Of a stretch of DNA of 64,000 nucleotides, positions 38,601-47,332 are shown one piece after another. The stretch is taken from positions 2,192,565-2,256,564 of the forward strand of contig CAUEEP010000758.1 in the NCBI GenBank assembly GCA_958450365.1. Direction: 5' to 3'. The position numbers and the translations under genes were made by a program. Position 1 is the first letter of the stretch. The number at the start of each line of letters is the position of its first letter. Below the pieces are notes generated by a model, which worked only from the letters and a program-made list of their open reading frames with translations, did not search any database and had not been told where the DNA came from. The stretch is from Mesorhabditis belari. Taxonomy: Eukaryota > Nematoda > Chromadorea > Rhabditida > Rhabditidae.

Positions 38601-39141
38601 TGACTAACCTGGCAATAAGGTGGCATCCTAGCGGTAAATCCTTGCTTTTCGCAGTTTTGAATTTGTACATATTGGTGTTGGGGGCCATTTTAGTTATCGC
38701 GACGATTTCAAACTGCCGATACTCGTCTTTTGAAAAAATTTCCTTGAATGCATTGCTTTAAATAAAAGGTTTTTAGTAAAACCTCTAAATTGTCGACGTT
38801 TTCTTCGACGCCAATCACTTCTTCAAACAGCGTCATCCCATTTTCCAGCTTTATGCAGCGAGCACATTCCTGATCACTTATCAAATTGCCTAGTTTATGG
38901 AAAGGCAAACTTTTGCCCAAAGCATCACATCTTGATGATGAAGATCAAATATACACGGATTACAAGATAATCCACAGCAATCCTAAAATTCTTTCACATT
39001 AATGCCTGTATCCTTTTCTTTTACTTGCGGCCTCGGCTCTTCCGGCTCATCTCCGTGCTTTTTCTTTTCTTCGGGATTTTCCGCAAAATGCATTCGAACC
39101 ATTCTGATTATTTTGTCATTTGGCGATTCATTTGCGAACAT
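23618..39141 (-). CDS. NADH-cytochrome b5 reductase-like flavoprotein (CYB5RL type), split by a 13.3-kb intron
   Basis: Nine exons read downwards: 39141-39025, 38982-38911, 38742-38609, 25345-25261, 25199-25092, 25044-24950, 24839-24725, 24108-24024, 23736-23618; 309 residues, close to the length of human CYB5RL. Residues 40-49 (DCCGLSCNPC) match the oxidoreductase-like Cys domain found ahead of the flavoprotein in this subfamily. The FAD motif is R119-QYTPS, the NADH motif G181-GTGIAP, and the C-terminal nucleotide motif C282-GS. Exon 3 ends in phase 2 with HLIA-AG and exon 4 completes the Arg and enters the FAD motif, so the join is in frame and leaves no gap against the family. Intron 3 spans 25346-38608 and contains two complete genes on the other strand. 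An in-frame ATG at 25380 offers another reading, in which the 3' half is a separate truncated gene. The exon 2/3 boundary uses an AAG acceptor and is the least certain. Confidence 0.8.
24178..24560. mobile_element. Foldback element in reductase intron 7
   Basis: Inverted arms of about 150 bp (24178-24330 and 24405-24560) share TTTTGACTATTTTGACTATC and CTCAGCAACAACCCTT. It lies between exons 24839-24725 and 24108-24024 of the reductase gene. Confidence 0.8.
24841..24924 (-). repeat. 43-bp duplication carrying a 3' splice site
   Basis: Two copies (24841-24881 and 24884-24924) of a segment reading, on the minus strand, from AATTTAATATGTAG to TTATTATTCCA; the copy at 24841 forms the acceptor of reductase exon 24839-24725. 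The intron thus contains two near-identical pyrimidine tracts. Confidence 0.85.
25381..28524. other. Non-coding part of the reductase giant intron, left of the nested glycosyltransferase
   Basis: No exon recognised. Includes a C-run (26270-26281), pyrimidine tracts and two CTGGCC/GAGCT word-rich blocks (26800-26990, 27770-28070). The promoter of the glycosyltransferase gene should lie near 28.1-28.5 kb. Confidence 0.55.
28525..33711 (+). CDS. Nematode-type nucleotide-diphospho-sugar transferase (PF03407-like), type II membrane protein
   Basis: Eleven exons: 28525-28539, 28617-28816, 28991-29107, 29173-29274, 29685-29781, 30025-30132, 30926-31043, 32109-32184, 32225-32498, 32866-32958, 33607-33711; 434 residues. 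A basic cytosolic N-terminus is followed by one membrane anchor at about residues 54-71, the layout of a Golgi glycosyltransferase. The lumenal part contains FITLDTVSRDTM, GPYQMIYLLRAN and FWMMQQDTFWRKNLF, which I recall as conserved in a nematode-expanded group of nucleotide-diphospho-sugar transferases; the sugar donor and acceptor are unknown. The gene lies wholly inside intron 3 of the reductase gene, on the opposite strand. Intron 7 (31044-32108) holds a foldback element and intron 10 (32959-33606) a 120-bp direct repeat. Acceptors are mixed: five CAG, four TAG, one AAG. The product class is moderately sure; the exon chain is well supported because all phases agree. Confidence 0.8.
28899..28942 (+). 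repeat. Dispersed ~45-bp element (representative of 11 copies)
   Basis: Core: GTGCRCCAGAAAGG, 10-20 variable bases, then GAGCACAAAGTAC. Plus-strand copies at 1540-1584, 4621-4660, 10412-10455, 17859-17899, 28899-28942, 34163-34203, 43839-43879; minus-strand copies at 11283-11329, 19126-19168, 46156-46200, 48276-48323. None overlaps an exon. No terminal repeats or target duplications are visible. Confidence 0.75.
31429..31820. mobile_element. Foldback element in glycosyltransferase intron 7
   Basis: Inner arms 31540-31638 and 31678-31775 share GCATCTCAAAACTGCTTTCA. Outer arms are weaker (GATTGATTGGACCTTAT against its diverged complement), and the left arm carries about 70 extra bases. Confidence 0.78.
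33279..33568 (+). repeat. 120-bp direct repeat around a copied 3'-UTR segment
   Basis: Copies at 33279-33400 and 33449-33568 (GGTAATCGAGAAAGTTGACA...) are nearly identical. The 52 bp between (33397-33448) are repeated exactly or nearly so at 33797-33848, beyond the stop codon of the same gene. Confidence 0.85.
33712..37155. other. Non-coding part of the giant intron between the two nested genes
   Basis: Contains a UTR-derived repeat copy, one dispersed ~45-bp element and long pyrimidine tracts (34430-34650, 35070-35200). Open frames here lack splice partners and family similarity. Confidence 0.55.
37156..38422 (+). CDS. pir-1: PIR-1 / DUSP11-type RNA 5'-triphosphatase
   Basis: Seven exons: 37156-37211, 37513-37657, 37699-37754, 37793-37862, 37907-37979, 38029-38136, 38298-38422; 210 residues. 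The family belongs to the cysteine phosphatase fold but removes 5' phosphates from RNA; in C. elegans PIR-1 associates with Dicer and the ERI complex and trims triphosphorylated small RNAs. The catalytic loop HCTHGLNRTG is intact at residues 140-149, with nucleophile C141 and R147. The upstream WLQYQPVGK and FIPFKCPL segments are typical of this branch, and the C-terminus ends in a charged tail. A Gly-rich stretch follows the start. Introns 2-5 are only 38-49 bp. All six acceptors are TAG. An acceptor TGTGTTTTAG ends at 37126, 29 bp before the ATG, a possible trans-splice site. The gene sits in the giant intron of the reductase gene, and gtsf-1 follows 749 bp downstream on the same strand. Poly(A) signal at 38514-38519. 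Confidence 0.93.
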
Positions 39142-39159
39142 CTTTTCTGAATGTTAATT

Positions 39160-39171
39160 TTTTATTTTAGA
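39160..39171 (+). promoter_or_regulatory. Probable trans-splice acceptor of gtsf-1
   Basis: TTTTATTTTAG ends one base before the ATG, with no in-frame coding sequence upstream to pair with. In nematodes this is the usual place for spliced-leader addition. Confidence 0.6.
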
Positions 39172-41290
39172 ATGGAACCGATTCGTTTCTTTGGAGTGGA
39201 TGAGAAGATTGAGATCAACCCGACCAGAAATGTCGAAGCGCCTTTAGAAGGTAAAGCTTAAATTATAAATAAGACTAAGACAAGAAGCCAGTGTTTCATC
39301 AAAGGAAAAGTAAGAATATGGTAACGTTTTTTCAAAAGTTTTGAACAGAAAATCAATTTTCTAGCTTATAACAAGCACCTAAATACAATTTTTAATTTGT
39401 GCAGCGATTGAAAGTATAATGTGTATGACGTTAACTTGCTTTAGAACTTCAATCAACTTCAAGAGAAGTTCAACAATCAAATGATGCAAACACAGTTGTT
39501 AGTAAATCGAACAGGAATGGTAATGTCATCCTTTAGTTATTGAGCAACCTTCTGATCTAGATCTTTTTATGGTGGGCTCAACAGCAGTGAAAATGGCGGA
39601 AAAATACCCGGCGGGAATGCATGCACAATGCCCTTACAACCAAGTTAGTTTTTCTTGAAAAAATTAATAGCAATGTCTTTTTAATTTAGTGGAAAAAAAT
39701 AGCAACTTTCTATATTAAGTATGTTTAACAATGTATAAAAAGCGGTCATTATAAATAGTTCCACGGTAATGAATTTAGGAGCACACCGTTTTGCCCGCAC
39801 AAGTGTATCATCATCTTGCTCGATGCCGCGCTGACTACATGAAAAACAATCCTGGGTTTATGATGATCAGGTTTGTTGTTGTTTTGGTAAAAAAAAGTTT
39901 TTTTAGATGTCGCTATAATGGACGTCATTATGTACCGGATAAGGAAATCGACTTTCACGAGCACACTTGCGATGCCACACTTTATAAGGTATGTTTGTTA
40001 ATTTTATTATCATAGTAAAGCCGTAGTACTTTAGAGGACCATGACGGAGTCAAAAGTTGAGCCAAGACGTTGGATCATTCCCACGCGAAAAGACGACAAA
40101 CAAGAGTGCTTGGTTAGTTTAACAAAAATTATTAATTAACTGCTGTTTTGTCAGTATTTGCTGAACCGCTGGTCAAAAACATCATTTGCAGTCGTCAAAA
40201 AAAGTCTTGGCCGGTCAGTGTTCACTTGGTTCATAGATCACATCCAAATATATCGACCACAAATAGTTTTATGTAGTATTTTCAAAGGTTGTTAAAATGA
40301 AACAGCATTAGCAATTTCGTATTTCGTTATCCTTTGAACTAAGAGTTTTATGATCGAAAAACCTTATTTGAGCATAATTTTTAAAATCCGTATTTTAAGA
40401 ATAAATTGATTACATTGAAAACGGTTCCAATTAGAATAGCATTGGATCTTCTATTACTTATTTATTCATTTTGTTTTGGTGAAAATGAAAGGCTACTGGC
40501 AGTTTTGAAGCCTTAAACAAAATCTGAGAAAAAGAACCTTAGCCTCCTATGCAAAAGTAGCTTGAAAAATTCTATTTAAAGCGAAATCAAAACTCTAAGA
40601 ATATAATTTTAAAGCTCTCACAAAATACCACAAAAAAACTAATTGGGATCGATTTATTTGAATACGATCCAACGGGGGAAAAAATGAGAAAACATTGGCC
40701 GGCCAAGACTTTTTTGACGGCTGTTCTTTGGTACCTTAAAAAAACAGAGACTCGCGACTCATACGAAATTTTTTGCTTTAGGATATGGATGACGAGTTGG
40801 CTCGTTTTCAAGCGAGGGAGTATGTGATGCGAATGGGCGCAAGGAGAACGGCAGCCGAAGATGAAAGCGATGACAGTGAGGATGAAACGGTTAGTAAGAA
40901 GGTTTATTGTAAATTTATTAAGAAAGTATTAAGTGAATTTATGAATTGAAGGCGGTAGATTTTTTTAGATGCTAGTTGGGTAAAGAATAACTGTGGCTTT
41001 AATTTCAATAGCTTTCCGTAAACTTTTTGTATGTTAAAAGAAAGGAAACGACATTAAATTACGGATCAAGAATGTGAAAGGCAAAATTAAACTTATAGTA
41101 GTTGAATATAAAGTACAATAATACAGTTTTTAGTTTATCGAAAAATGTTGACCAAAAATCGTTTCTAGGTTAAATTTTTGATTTTAATGATTCTTTTTAG
41201 ATTTGTGATTACGCGCCACCGGATGTTATAACGGCCATCGAAGAAAAGGACGCACATTCGGATGATTCGGATGAAAATTACACAGACTAA
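39172..41290 (+). CDS. gtsf-1: GTSF-1-like tandem CHHC zinc-finger protein
   Basis: Eight exons: 39172-39250, 39445-39519, 39561-39643, 39779-39870, 39907-39988, 40035-40112, 40782-40889, 41201-41290; 228 residues. Two CHHC fingers with identical spacing (C-x5-H-x9-H-x3-C) lie at C75-H81-H91-C95 and C111-H117-H127-C131, the arrangement that defines gametocyte-specific-factor proteins. Animal homologues help Piwi-class silencing; in C. elegans GTSF-1 binds the RNA polymerase RRF-3 and supports 26G-RNA synthesis. The tail after residue 180 is acidic (AEDESDDSEDET and DSDENYTD). All seven acceptors are TAG. The ATG follows TTTTATTTTAG by one base, a likely trans-splice site. Only 30 bp separate this ATG from the divergent reductase ATG. 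Intron 6 (40113-40781) carries a foldback element. The exon 2 segment is unlike family members and its boundaries rest on splice sites and phase. Poly(A) signal at 41384-41389. Confidence 0.9.
40188..40734. mobile_element. Foldback element in gtsf-1 intron 6
   Basis: Inverted ends of about 35 bp (40188-40222 and 40698-40734) share GTCAAAAAAGTCTTGGCCGG. The 475-bp interior is A/T-rich without a reading frame. Confidence 0.7.
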
Positions 41291-41710
41291 TACCGACATA
41301 CTCGTATGTTTTTGATTTTTAATTTTTGTAAATAGATATCTTTTATGTCCTGTACATTCGTGTTTCGCTTTTAATCGGGTAAAAATAAAAGGTTTATTTC
41401 GATTTTGCACATTTGAAAAAAGTAAAGTGATGAGCATTTAGCAAAAGTTCCCGTGAATGATCAAGTTATGGGTTGAACTAGTTTTTTAAATCTCAAAACA
41501 AATAAAAAACTGGCAATGAACCGTAGTCAAGTTTTGTAAAGCGTCGAAGTGAAATTGTGAATTGAAATGACCTGTATTTGGATTGTGATTTAGATTTTAG
41601 AGTTCAAAGATCAGATGATGGCACAATTTGTCGTTCCATTAAAGGGTGGGGTTGTCGGATTTGTGAGTAGAATGACGTCTTGAGTCTAAATTTTGGCTTA
41701 CTTTTTTTTT

Positions 41711-44700
41711 CTAGATTTTATCAGGTACCTCTTTGCTATTAAAGACCGAATTTGAGTCATCCGTGGGCAAAAGACAGTCAAATGTTTGTGATCGAGGAGA
41801 AATCTGAAATGGAATGGTTTGGGGAAACTTAAAAATCTAATATATATATTCAAATTTTAGATTCTTTGGATAATTTACATCATTCGTCGACGAATCGAAT
41901 GATCGGTTAGAATCGCTTCTTTGTGATCCAGATGAGACTCGTTGATTATCCTGAATTTTTAAATCAGTTTCAGAATATCTTTCCACAAACCATTTGCTCA
42001 TTTTCTTGTTCTTTCGTCGATCTCTGATCCCTTTTTGTATTCAACATTTTTGAGCGTCTCGACGGGAAACGCTTCATCGATTTTGCCTCTCGGAGAAAAT
42101 TCTGAAAGAAATTGGCGATGATATTTTGGATTGGACTGTATTGGAAGCGTTTTCTAAAGTGAACCTTCTTGAAAAAGCTACCGTAATCCCGGTAAAAGCC
42201 AGTGTTTTTAAAATAATCAAAGTACGGTAGCTTTTTCTTGAACGCACTTTTTAGAAAACGCTCTAAAGGGATATATTTCTCACTAGATCATATTGTCGAA
42301 AAGCCATCGGAATCCCTCCCGGTCCAATCGGTTCTTTGTATGTTTCGATTGGATCATCTTCTGATGATGACGGTTGCATTTGTTCGATACCCGATGGTAA
42401 AGAGGAACATCTGCAAAAATTATTGAGGTATTCTTTATAAGGATATGAATAGGCTAATTTGTATCTCAGAGCGTCAAGTGCTTCTTGATGATATTAGCAA
42501 ATTATTAACCTTCTAATGATTCCCCGAAGAAATGAGTGATTTTCTTCTTCATCTCGCGTTTCATTTGATCGCCGCGATGGATCACGGTGCGGATCGACGA
42601 GTTTTCTCTCTCGAAATCTGGAATTGAATGATTGACTTAAGAGCTTGTAGAAGTGACTGAAAATTTGTTAAAGTTCAGCCGCATCTAAATTAGATTAGAG
42701 TCGTTTAAACCGTTTTATTGACACTGTACTGTTAGGGTAAGATTACGCTAGCTTTCGATAAATGGCACATTTTAACAAAACGCTCCTTTTGCTACTGTAT
42801 TTTTTTATTATGTCCTACTTCAAAACTTGAGCTCTCTTTCTCCTTATGCTTTTCTCCAACAAACCTTTCATTGCTCAGAAATGGATTCTGGAAATCGTTC
42901 AATGTGCCCGAACTGGACATGAATTTGCTCGCCAACTGTTCTACGGCTGAGATTCGCGAGGAGTCAAAAGAAATCGAAACGCCTGAAATAGGATTGAAAG
43001 GTGAGATTTCAGCAGAAATGACCTTCAGTGACCGAATTGATCGAGTGTGTCTTCATTGTGTTCATTTTTCGCAAGCTGGCTCTCGTTTTGCAAGAGACTC
43101 GCCTCAAAGCGGCATCGGATCGAGATCTGGAAGTGGGTTTTACTTGATAAAACTACGGTAGAAAAGAATTCTTTACCTCGAAATTTTTGCATTATCACAA
43201 ATTCGCTGGAAACTGTTTGGCGAGGGAAGACGCAGAATGTTCATTTCGAGGAGTTCACGACGGATTCGAGAAAACGATGGACGGTGGGCTGGGTTCATCT
43301 GGAAAAAAATAGCTTTGGAGTTAAAGATAGAACTTTAGTATGAACTACATATTTTATCAAGCTTTTCCACAACTTACCAAACAACACCGAAACGCCAGCT
43401 CGATCAGTTTGATTGGTGTATCCGATGGGCAATACGAAGCGAACAAAACATAGTTCAGACCGAATTCGTTTGTTCGATAGAGACCTAAAGTTGGTGAGAT
43501 TTGAAGGGGATATCTTAAAATTTTAAGGTAAAGGCTTGAGTATTCAAATTTTATCCAAAAACCCAAACCAGCTTCCGGATCGGCGTCAACACGAGCGATG
43601 AGTTGACAGAGAATGATTCCAAATGAGAAAATATCACTGTGCTCATCGTAGAACTCATCTTTTAGACATTCCGGAGACATGAAATATGGAGTGCCGACTT
43701 GTAGAAGTTTCTAAAAATGAATATATGTTGTGGAAATTAGGATAATTGAGCTGGCAAACTTGTCCTAATAGTAAGTACAAGGGGATTCAAAAAGGCAAAA
43801 AGGAACTCAACGGCCGACGGCAAAAAAGGAGAAAGCCGGTGCACCAGAAAGGATTTGTTTCTGCTTACACAATGTACGTAAAGCACGCAAAGCAATTATT
43901 TACCTCTGCATCTTTCGGTATCTCCGAAGCGAGTCCAAAATCGGAGACAACAGCTCGACTCCACGAAAGGACATGGGGGAGATTTTGAAGGAGAACATTC
44001 TAAAAGCTATGTTGGCTGAATATTTATTAAACAAAGACAAGTAAGACTGAGGTCTATTAGAAATTTCCGCGTACCATGCTCGTGAGATCTCGATGAATGA
44101 TTCCTTTCGAGTGAATGTATTCCATTGCGGACGAGATATCGATTGCATAGGAGACCCTTTCAGACCATTTCATCGCTCGAGGATGATCGAGGATCAAGCG
44201 TTGAAGCGAGCCACCGCTACAGTAATCCGTCAACAAATGCACATCCCAACCATCTGAAAGAGCAGCACTTTGTCAAACCGCTTGCCATGCAGTTTTGAAA
44301 CATAACATTATTCAATCTGTCTTACAAATCACTATGTCTACCCGAATACAAATCACTATATTCCTTTGATTACTCACATTTACTCCTTTCGATGCATACA
44401 CCCTTCAATCCGAGCACATTTTGATGTGAGACTCTTCTGAGCATTGCCATCTCTTTGCAAATCGCTGTGTGCTCTCCTCGTCTCGTATCCCCTCCCTTGG
44501 CCACTTTCAACACCAACAATTCGCCTGTGCTTCGGACTCGCACCTGAAAAGATCATTTTTGAACTCTAGTGCAATTTGTGAACATAGAGAAAAACCAGGA
44601 AAAAGGCAAAGTGACCCCAGAGGAGTCTTAGAGTTCGGAGACCCTTCCAAATTGCATCCAATTCCGTGGTTAGTCTTGGAATTTGGGGACTTTTCTATTT

Positions 44701-45353
44701 TACTCTATAACTCGACTTCCAATTGTCAGATCGACTCGGGATTGGTTTTAAGATGATCCTTATGAAATTTGGTTATAGAAAACCACAATTTACTTAGTGT
44801 TGTGAACATGCAAACGAGATGTCTAGCTTAGACTAGACATCTCGTTTATAAGCCGCAATTGTATTTTGCACGCTTTATAACTTTTATTGTTAGGGAAATT
44901 GTAAGGCTTTTAAACTACGGTATTCAAATTTTCAAATTCAAAGACATTTTACTCACTTTGTGCACATAGCTGAAGAAGCCCTCGCCGAGCGATTCGAGAA
45001 TATCGAAATCGTGTGGAGCGAAGAGGCGACCCAAAGCCATTGCGGTTGGATGTTTCGATGCAGAATGGAAATCCTGAATGAAATTGAATACAACAATAAA
45101 CTGAATGTCTTGAAAATTTTAAGTACAATGCAATTCCCTTACTTCATCTTCGTGTTCACTCGATGTCGACGCCTCATCGGAGCACGAGGAACTCGACGTG
45201 ATCAGGGAATTGTTGCGCAAATATGTCCGTTTAGAGCACGGTTTACATCTTAATTTGAAAGTTGTTTCAAACGTTTGGAAGTTATTTTTTCTCTGACCTT
45301 GATCCGGGTTCATTTCTCGTTTGCAGCTCGGCAAAAGACATCATCGAAATCAT
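41711..45353 (-). CDS. TESK/LIMK-family protein kinase
   Basis: Sixteen exons read downwards: 45353-45298, 45248-45143, 45073-44957, 44543-44378, 44253-44075, 43999-43904, 43710-43563, 43484-43378, 43298-43177, 43126-43023, 42982-42865, 42617-42510, 42410-42284, 42101-41991, 41950-41879, 41803-41711; 609 residues. The kinase domain runs from about residue 83 to 340: Gly loop LGEGFFSYV, ATP lysine K106 in LVLKVAK, H202-RDLTS, D228-FG, then MSPE. HRDLTS is characteristic of testis-specific kinases (TESK), which with LIM kinases phosphorylate cofilin; no LIM or PDZ domain precedes it. A serine-rich N-terminus (SLITSSSSCSDE) and a long Ser/Arg-rich tail flank the domain. Exon 4 could instead end 6 bp earlier at a second donor of the same phase. 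Eleven of 15 acceptors are CAG. Intron 13 contains a small foldback element. Converges with gtsf-1. Confidence 0.9.
42146..42262. mobile_element. Small foldback element in kinase intron 13
   Basis: Arms AGCGTTTTCTAAAGTG and CTTGAAAAAGCTACCGTA recur inverted at 42222-42262. Similar CGTTTTCTAAA/ACCGTAA pieces occur at 319-345, 51050-51090 and 51960-52005. Confidence 0.75.
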
Positions 45354-47095
45354 GATTGAGTGTAGAGAAAAGGAAAAGAGTTAACAAAGCATCAGCATTG
45401 GGGAAAAACTAAATTTTTAAAACTTAAAAGAATTACGGTCTAACATTGGTTAAAATGAAAAAGAAAAATCAAGAAAACTTAAAACAATAGCTAAAACAAG
45501 TCAAAAACAGTGCAAAAAGTTGAAAGTTTTCTTTCGAAGTTTCGTGTTTGTTTACGTGGAGAGATAATTGTGGAAAGGGGTGAAATTGCCGGTCAATACA
45601 ATGTTCATTCAAAAAAAATTGGAGTTTTCAAGAAGAAAAGAAATCCGAATGAAAGAAAAAACGAGTTTGTTGTAGAAAGTAAGAAAGTGAAGGAAATGAA
45701 GAGGAAAGGAGACAATAAAATGACCGTCTCGATTTCATTTCTTTTTCTTTTTTTAACCCTCAGGGACACCACCGAGAATTCGCGGTGAAGTGAAGAGGAA
45801 GTGAAGAATGAGGGAAAAGTTCTCACTTTTATGCCATTCTTCAAAAAATTGAAGTAAAGTGACATTTTTGTGTGTTCTCGATGACCTTTCGAGAATTGGT
45901 GAAAGAAGAATGGAGCTGTATTTCCAGGGCACTCTCTCGACTTGAATTGACTCGAAGGTACATTAGAATCCTATGGATGATAGGTATTTAAAGCTATTGT
46001 AGCCGTTTCTTTAACCACAGTATGCTGGGTATTAGCTTATGGAATTTGGAAAGATATTCAGTCAAAATACCTCTACTCCAGCATATTGTAGTCACATAAA
46101 CAAATTGAACTTTAGAATATCCAAACCTAGCCTTATTCTTTAACTGTACTTTGTGTGTACTTTGTGCTCAAACCTGCAAACAGACTTTTTCTGACACACT
46201 GACTAGAAAGGCATGTACCAGAATTTTCTAGCCAACTTTGAAATCAAGTTGCCAAAAAGGGGATGCTTACAAGCAAAAGTACAATACCAGAGATCTACTG
46301 TGATACCTTGCAAGTACAACAAGATGCCCATGTATCTCCAAATTTCAGCAATAACAAGAAAAATTTTGGAATCATTTAACTTTCAAATTCAGCGTGACAG
46401 GGCAAAGTTCGGCAATTTTAGTGATGTTTTCAACGTTTTACTGAGAAAATGAGATAAGCATTGGTTTTCCCAGTAAATCGGTAATAAAATGATGATTTCA
46501 TGAAATTTTCCAAAAAAATGTACATTGAACACTGGGCAATAAACATTCTGAGGCTTTCAAATGCCTGGAAAACTGAAAATTTCAAGCGCAAAAAGGAGAG
46601 AAAAACGGATTTTAGGGTCACCGTTCCGATAAGAATCACATTGGATTGGGTGAGGGAATTTGTGGAATGAAGTTGTGGAAAAAGGAAAGGACTCAAAGAA
46701 AGGACTCAAGGAAAAAAGGAAAAGGATTTCAGAAACTCTTGGATTTTGAGTAGACATCGAGATTTGTTATGGTTATGATCAGGGGTTTGAGAAAGGGTGA
46801 AATGGCTCGTAGGCTAGGCAAAAGTCTGTGTTTTTCGGAATAGACTTTAGAAGCTGAACAAATTTTAACAATGCTATGTTCTAGAGCACTTGTACTCAAG
46901 GCTAGGGTCAAGTCAGAAGCCAGGTTCTGACCTGGCCTGGCCGGGCCCTGGTCTTGTTTGACCGATCTGAACTATTACTTACCAAGTTTTTTTAGTCATG
47001 TCGGTACACGTGGCTTTAGCCGACGCAAAATTTACATATCGATTTCTCGATTTGCCTGAAATTTGCGTTGTTCAAAGTTATAAAAACGTAACTAA

Positions 47096-47332
47096 TGTTT
47101 TTGTGACTCTGGCCGACGCAAATTTGCAAATTTGCATATATCCTGCCAGCTCTACAAAAAACAATTTCTTTTCAGTTTGCCGCTTACTCGCATTCACGAA
47201 TTTGCGATTTGGGATGCTTTTTAAGACGCCAAGAATTGGCCAAAAGACTGCTCCATGTTTAATTCACTGTTCGGTAGTTAAATGCAAATTTGTGATGTGC
47301 AGACAAAATTGCATCAGCCAGAGTCACGTTTA
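47096..47332. repeat. Diverged inverted repeat
   Basis: GTGACTCTGGCCGACGCAAA at 47102-47121 is answered by a diverged complement near 47293-47330; a related copy of CTTTAGCCGACGCAAA stands at 47015-47030. Probably an old foldback element. Confidence 0.5.

Noticed and set aside
44812..44848. Perfect 15-bp-arm hairpin AAACGAGATGTCTAG in kinase intron 3
   Set aside because: Noted as a small palindrome only; too short and isolated to call an element or a regulatory site.
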